This document shows positions 5,944 through 8,180 of a stretch of DNA of 8,180 nt, one piece after another (the stretch's first letter is position 1; the number at the start of each line of letters is the position of its first letter). The notes under the pieces were generated by a model. That model saw nothing but the letters and a program-made list of their open reading frames with translations, searched no databases and was not told where the DNA came from. This DNA comes from Candidatus Iainarchaeum sp. (GTDB taxonomy: Archaea; Micrarchaeota; Micrarchaeia; Anstonellales; Bilamarchaeaceae), in NCBI GenBank assembly GCA_028714395.1, contig JAQTMJ010000027.1:1-8180 (forward strand), in the 5' to 3' direction. Position numbers and translations under genes: made by a program.

Positions 5944-7521
5944 TCATATAGCACGTCCTATATCATATTTTCCAGTGCCGATGTCGAATATGTCAAAATC
6001 CAGTCCGCCCTTCTTTTCAATCTCGGAATTCACATAATCAAGCAGAAGCCTTTTCACCTGTTTGTACTCCTTTTGTGAAACTTCCCTATTGAGCACGGCA
6101 TATCGCGCGCCTTTCAGATTGAAGCAAAATATGCCCTCCTCCACCTTCTCGCAGTTGTGGCAGAAGTAACAGTTGCGGCACGAATAGCAACTGTCGCAGC
6201 CGAAGCAGTTGGAAACAGAAGTCACATTATCGCAGTCGATGCAGAATCTTGAGTACAGCGTGCGGAAGTAACCGCCGAAAATATATTCCGATTCGGTCAC
6301 TGCGGTGTGGAACGCGGAATGTTTTGCCCCTGTCGCAGCCCAGATTTTATAGCAACTGGCCGAGTCAAAGCGGGATACGCAATCTACGCAGTTTTGCACC
6401 TGCCCCTCAACGACTTCCAGGCTGGAAACCGCGATTTTCTCCACCCTTTTCCGCACTTCAGAGAGCGAAGGGATTCCATCATCTGGAATTTCAATGTGAT
6501 TCTTGCCCGAATCAAGCGCTTTCTGGAGCGAAACTAGACAGGATGCTGGAATTTTGCCCAATACCGGCAAATCCACCCAGTAAGCCGTTCCGTCAGCCCG
6601 TTCAATTCTTCGCACCTCAAGCATCCTTTTTGAAAGCCAGGAAGCGGTGCGGCCTGAAACATCATGCGGCTTGGAGAGGACTATTTTGGCGGTCGCGGCA
6701 AAATCGGCTTTGGCGAATTCCGGAATCTCCTCTCTTTCGGATGCTATCCCTCCACTCGAACTTTTGCCGCTATTCTCTTTCGGGAACAAATCAGCGATGG
6801 AAAAAATACGCTTCTTTTTCCTTAGGATATCCGCCATTTCCATTACGAGCTTTTCCTTGAGCTCTAAATAACGCTCCTTGGAGAGCTGAAGATTGCCTAT
6901 CGCATAATTTTTCGAGCGGAGGTTGAAGCAAAAGATGCAGTTGCTGCAGCCTGAGCAGTTCAATGTATAATATGAATCGGAAATTCCGGTTGTGCAGTAG
7001 CATTCGAAGCAGCGGGTGACACCCCTGACAAGGCAGTGCATGCAACTCAGGGAGTGACTGACGTTCTTGAAGAAATGAACTCCGTAGATGGAATTCGAAT
7101 CCCTTCCAACCGAGCAGTAGGCAGCGTATTTCGTATTCGTGATGTTATGGGAGTGCAAAACCTCGATGCAGTCTGCGCAGTTGTCGACTTCCTCTGTATT
7201 CATGTTTTTCCCGAACATCTTGTTGCCGCAGAATACTGCATTTTCCTGTGCCGCCCGGAAGAGCGAATCAACGTCCTTGATGTCGTTTATGCCGAAAGCT
7301 GGTGAACTGAGTTTGCCGACTTCGTCCTGGGATACGTATTTTGCCCCTTCGGGGTAGTGCGGGCTGGAAACCAGGACGCCTTTGCCTGAAACCATGGAGC
7401 GCATCGACTTGGAAGGGAACATCCCTTGCTTGAAGTACTGCTCAAAATCCGAAAGCTCGCCTATTTCCTTCCCGAAGAGCAGCTTGCAGGTGTGCTTGAA
7501 GTCCGAATCGAGCTTGCCCAT
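5944..7521 (-). CDS. Cysteine-rich protein with two related Cys modules, function unknown
   Basis: This 525-residue protein has 28 cysteines, most in two modules. Module 1 (about 112-225) has NCADC (114-118), SCMHC (159-163), RCFECYC (170-176), NCSGCSNCIFC (188-198), then FCFNLRSKNYAIGN and KERYLELKEKL. Module 2 (about 375-492) has NCVDC (377-381), SCYK, FCIDC (426-430), a seven-cysteine run NCFGCDSCYSCRNCYFCHNC (438-457), then FCFNLKGARYAVLN and KEYKQVKRLLL. The shared order and the shared FCFNL-x3-YA-x2-N-x5-KE endings show an internal duplication. A linker (about 235-370) has a low-complexity serine/glycine patch and a compact part (YWVDLPVLGKIPASC). Paired CxxC motifs suggest zinc or iron-sulfur binding. 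There is no signal peptide or membrane segment. I recall similar proteins of unknown function in CPR and DPANN genomes. The ATG at 7521 is the first in frame; no good ribosome-binding site precedes it. Confidence 0.85.
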   Translation of the reverse strand: MGKLDSDFKHTCKLLFGKEIGELSDFEQYFKQGMFPSKSMRSMVSGKGVLVSSPHYPEGAKYVSQDEVGKLSSPAFGINDIKDVDSLFRAAQENAVFCGNKMFGKNMNTEEVDNCADCIEVLHSHNITNTKYAAYCSVGRDSNSIYGVHFFKNVSHSLSCMHCLVRGVTRCFECYCTTGISDSYYTLNCSGCSNCIFCFNLRSKNYAIGNLQLSKERYLELKEKLVMEMADILRKKKRIFSIADLFPKENSGKSSSGGIASEREEIPEFAKADFAATAKIVLSKPHDVSGRTASWLSKRMLEVRRIERADGTAYWVDLPVLGKIPASCLVSLQKALDSGKNHIEIPDDGIPSLSEVRKRVEKIAVSSLEVVEGQVQNCVDCVSRFDSASCYKIWAATGAKHSAFHTAVTESEYIFGGYFRTLYSRFCIDCDNVTSVSNCFGCDSCYSCRNCYFCHNCEKVEEGIFCFNLKGARYAVLNREVSQKEYKQVKRLLLDYVNSEIEKKGGLDFDIFDIGTGKYDIGRAI

Positions 7522-7560
7522 GCTATCAGATACGCTTTCACAAATGGTAAAAATAAAGAG
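7522..7560 (-). promoter_or_regulatory. Possible promoter of the cysteine-rich gene
   Basis: The 39-base gap on the minus strand contains TTTATTTTTA (7557-7548), a TATA-like stretch whose predicted transcript start, about 25 bases downstream (near 7528), would leave a leader of only about 7 bases. The message would then be nearly leaderless, consistent with the lack of a GGTGA site before ATG 7521. The T-run could instead be the terminator of the ACT-domain gene, and the two roles may coexist. Confidence 0.3.
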
Positions 7561-7959
7561 CTATTCGTTCTCCACGAGGAAATCCTTTAGCACTTCCCTG
7601 GCCTTCTTCGTTTTGTCAGTTTTCAGCGCAATCACGGTGTGCTTTCCGTCCCTGGTGAGCAGGTGCACATTGATGATATTCACCTTCTCCTTTGAAAGCA
7701 GGCTGGTTATCCTGTTCAGCTCGCCGGGCTTGTCGTCCACCTTCACCGCGAAATAATCCTCCTTTATGTTCTTGTAGCCGTTCTCCCCAAGCACCGCCAC
7801 CGCCTTCTTGTTGTCGCTCACCGTGAGCACGAGCACCACCTTATCGCCAACCACGTTGACGCTTATGGTGTCTATGTTGATTTTGTTCTTGGCGAGTATG
7901 TATGATATGTCGGCCAGCAATCCAACCCTGTCATTCTCCACGAGAATTATCGGCTTCAT
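7561..7959 (-). CDS. Tandem ACT-domain protein, probable small-molecule-binding regulator
   Basis: This 132-residue protein consists of two ACT domains and nothing else. Domain 1 (about 1-65) begins KPIILVENDRVGLLADISYI with the typical glycine turn before the first helix, then NKINIDTISVNVVGDKVVLV. Domain 2 (about 67-132) repeats the pattern: FAVKVDDKPGELNRITSLLS, KVNIINVHLLTRDGKHTVIA. ACT pairs usually bind amino acids or similar ligands at domain interfaces; ACT-only proteins are thought to act as sensors or regulators, so amino acid sensing is an inference and the ligand is unknown. The frame is open upstream without stop to the window edge, but I place the start at ATG 7959 because AGGTGAT (7969-7963) lies three bases before it and the fold begins there. 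The ribosome-binding site overlaps the stop of the DUF424 gene, so the two are probably translationally coupled. Confidence 0.85.
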   Translation of the reverse strand: MKPIILVENDRVGLLADISYILAKNKINIDTISVNVVGDKVVLVLTVSDNKKAVAVLGENGYKNIKEDYFAVKVDDKPGELNRITSLLSKEKVNIINVHLLTRDGKHTVIALKTDKTKKAREVLKDFLVENE

Positions 7960-7967
7960 GCAATCAC

Positions 7968-8180
7968 CTATATTTTGTATACCTGAGCCTGCGGCACTCC
8001 CGCGATGCTGATTACCTGGGATTTCTCCAGCAGCCCTTCCCTGGCTGCGAGTTCCGTAGCCTCTCTCCCAACAACGTTTAGATGAGAAGCTTTTTATTGC
8101 TTTCAGCACCCCAGCCTCGTCCACAAGTTCACCCTTATAAAAACCCCCGTACTTCTCGAGGTCCAGCTTCCTCCCGCCCT
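7968..8180 (-). pseudogene. DUF424 family protein, C-terminal part, with apparent one-base frameshift
   Basis: From the window edge the minus strand reads RKLDLEKYGGFYKGELVDE and AGVLKAIK, then the frame becomes unlike protein (SFSSKRCWERGYGTRSQGR). One base over, the sequence continues sensibly as ASHLNVVGREATELAAREGL and LEKSQVISIAGVPQAQVYKI, ending at TAG 7970-7968. Joined, this matches the C-terminal two thirds of the archaeal DUF424 family (about 95-100 residues), which as I recall has FYGGELVDE, NLVGE and a terminal GVPHAQ; His is Gln here. Function is unknown. The switch falls at an A5 run on the minus strand (8095-8091): one A fewer restores the frame. Sequencing or assembly error is the simplest explanation; a real pseudogene or a +1 frameshift is possible. 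Conserved sequence and normal codon use on both sides argue that the gene is not old debris. The N-terminus is outside the window. Confidence 0.7.

Noticed and set aside
6249..6860. A 203-codon plus-strand frame
   Set aside because: It is wholly antisense to the cysteine-rich gene, rich in Pro, Arg and Ser, with no recognisable domain or ribosome-binding site.
7960..8124. N-terminal extension of the ACT-domain protein
   Set aside because: It is the out-of-frame reading of DUF424 coding sequence. The ACT fold starts at ATG 7959, directly behind AGGTGAT.
1..8180. CRISPR arrays, tRNA or rRNA genes, insertion sequences, attachment sites
   Set aside because: Reading both strands by eye I found no regularly spaced repeats, cloverleaf-like segments, transposase motifs or flanking direct repeats. 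Intergenic gaps are too short for most of these.

Overview
This window looks like part of a compact archaeal chromosome. The evidence is an archease gene, an archaeal-type GlmM sugar-phosphate mutase, a DUF424 family protein, a very small ribosomal protein eL41, and Shine-Dalgarno sites of the GGTGA type with AT-rich box-A-like sequences in the short intergenic gaps. Most genes are GC-rich (39 of 60 bases in 781-840 are G or C). A large cysteine-rich protein of a type I associate with DPANN archaea and CPR bacteria makes a DPANN-like lineage (for example Micrarchaeota or Diapherotrites) a reasonable but unproven guess.

Layout. At 1-369 (+) is the 3' part of an archease, followed immediately at 370-1671 (+) by an AzgA-like NCS2 purine permease. 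On the minus strand at 1674-2805 lie three small genes I cannot assign. They are markedly AT-rich (16 of 60 bases G or C in 2341-2400) and could be an acquired or fast-evolving cassette. A short divergent promoter region (2806-2880) separates them from glmM (2881-4203, +). Convergent with glmM, and overlapping its end by 4 bases, is a 37-codon minus-strand gene for ribosomal protein eL41 (4200-4313). It seems to use a CTG start behind a good Shine-Dalgarno site. A second divergent promoter region (4314-4432) leads to a lemA-htpX pair (4433-5931, +), a membrane protein plus an M48 membrane metalloprotease. On the minus strand, 5944-7521 encodes a 525-residue protein with 28 cysteines in two related modules. 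Upstream of it on the same strand are a 132-residue tandem ACT-domain protein (7561-7959) and the C-terminal part of a DUF424 protein (7968-8180), which carries an apparent one-base frameshift.

How the genes relate. lemA-htpX looks like a membrane quality-control unit. DUF424 and the ACT protein look co-transcribed and translationally coupled: the Shine-Dalgarno site of the ACT gene overlaps the DUF424 stop codon. The 108- and 89-residue minus-strand genes overlap by ATGA and are probably coupled too. I see no RNA genes, CRISPR arrays, insertion sequences or prophage genes. The best candidates for something undescribed are the duplicated cysteine-rich protein and the AT-rich three-gene cassette; the hidden eL41 gene and the DUF424 frameshift are the most useful corrections to automatic annotation.
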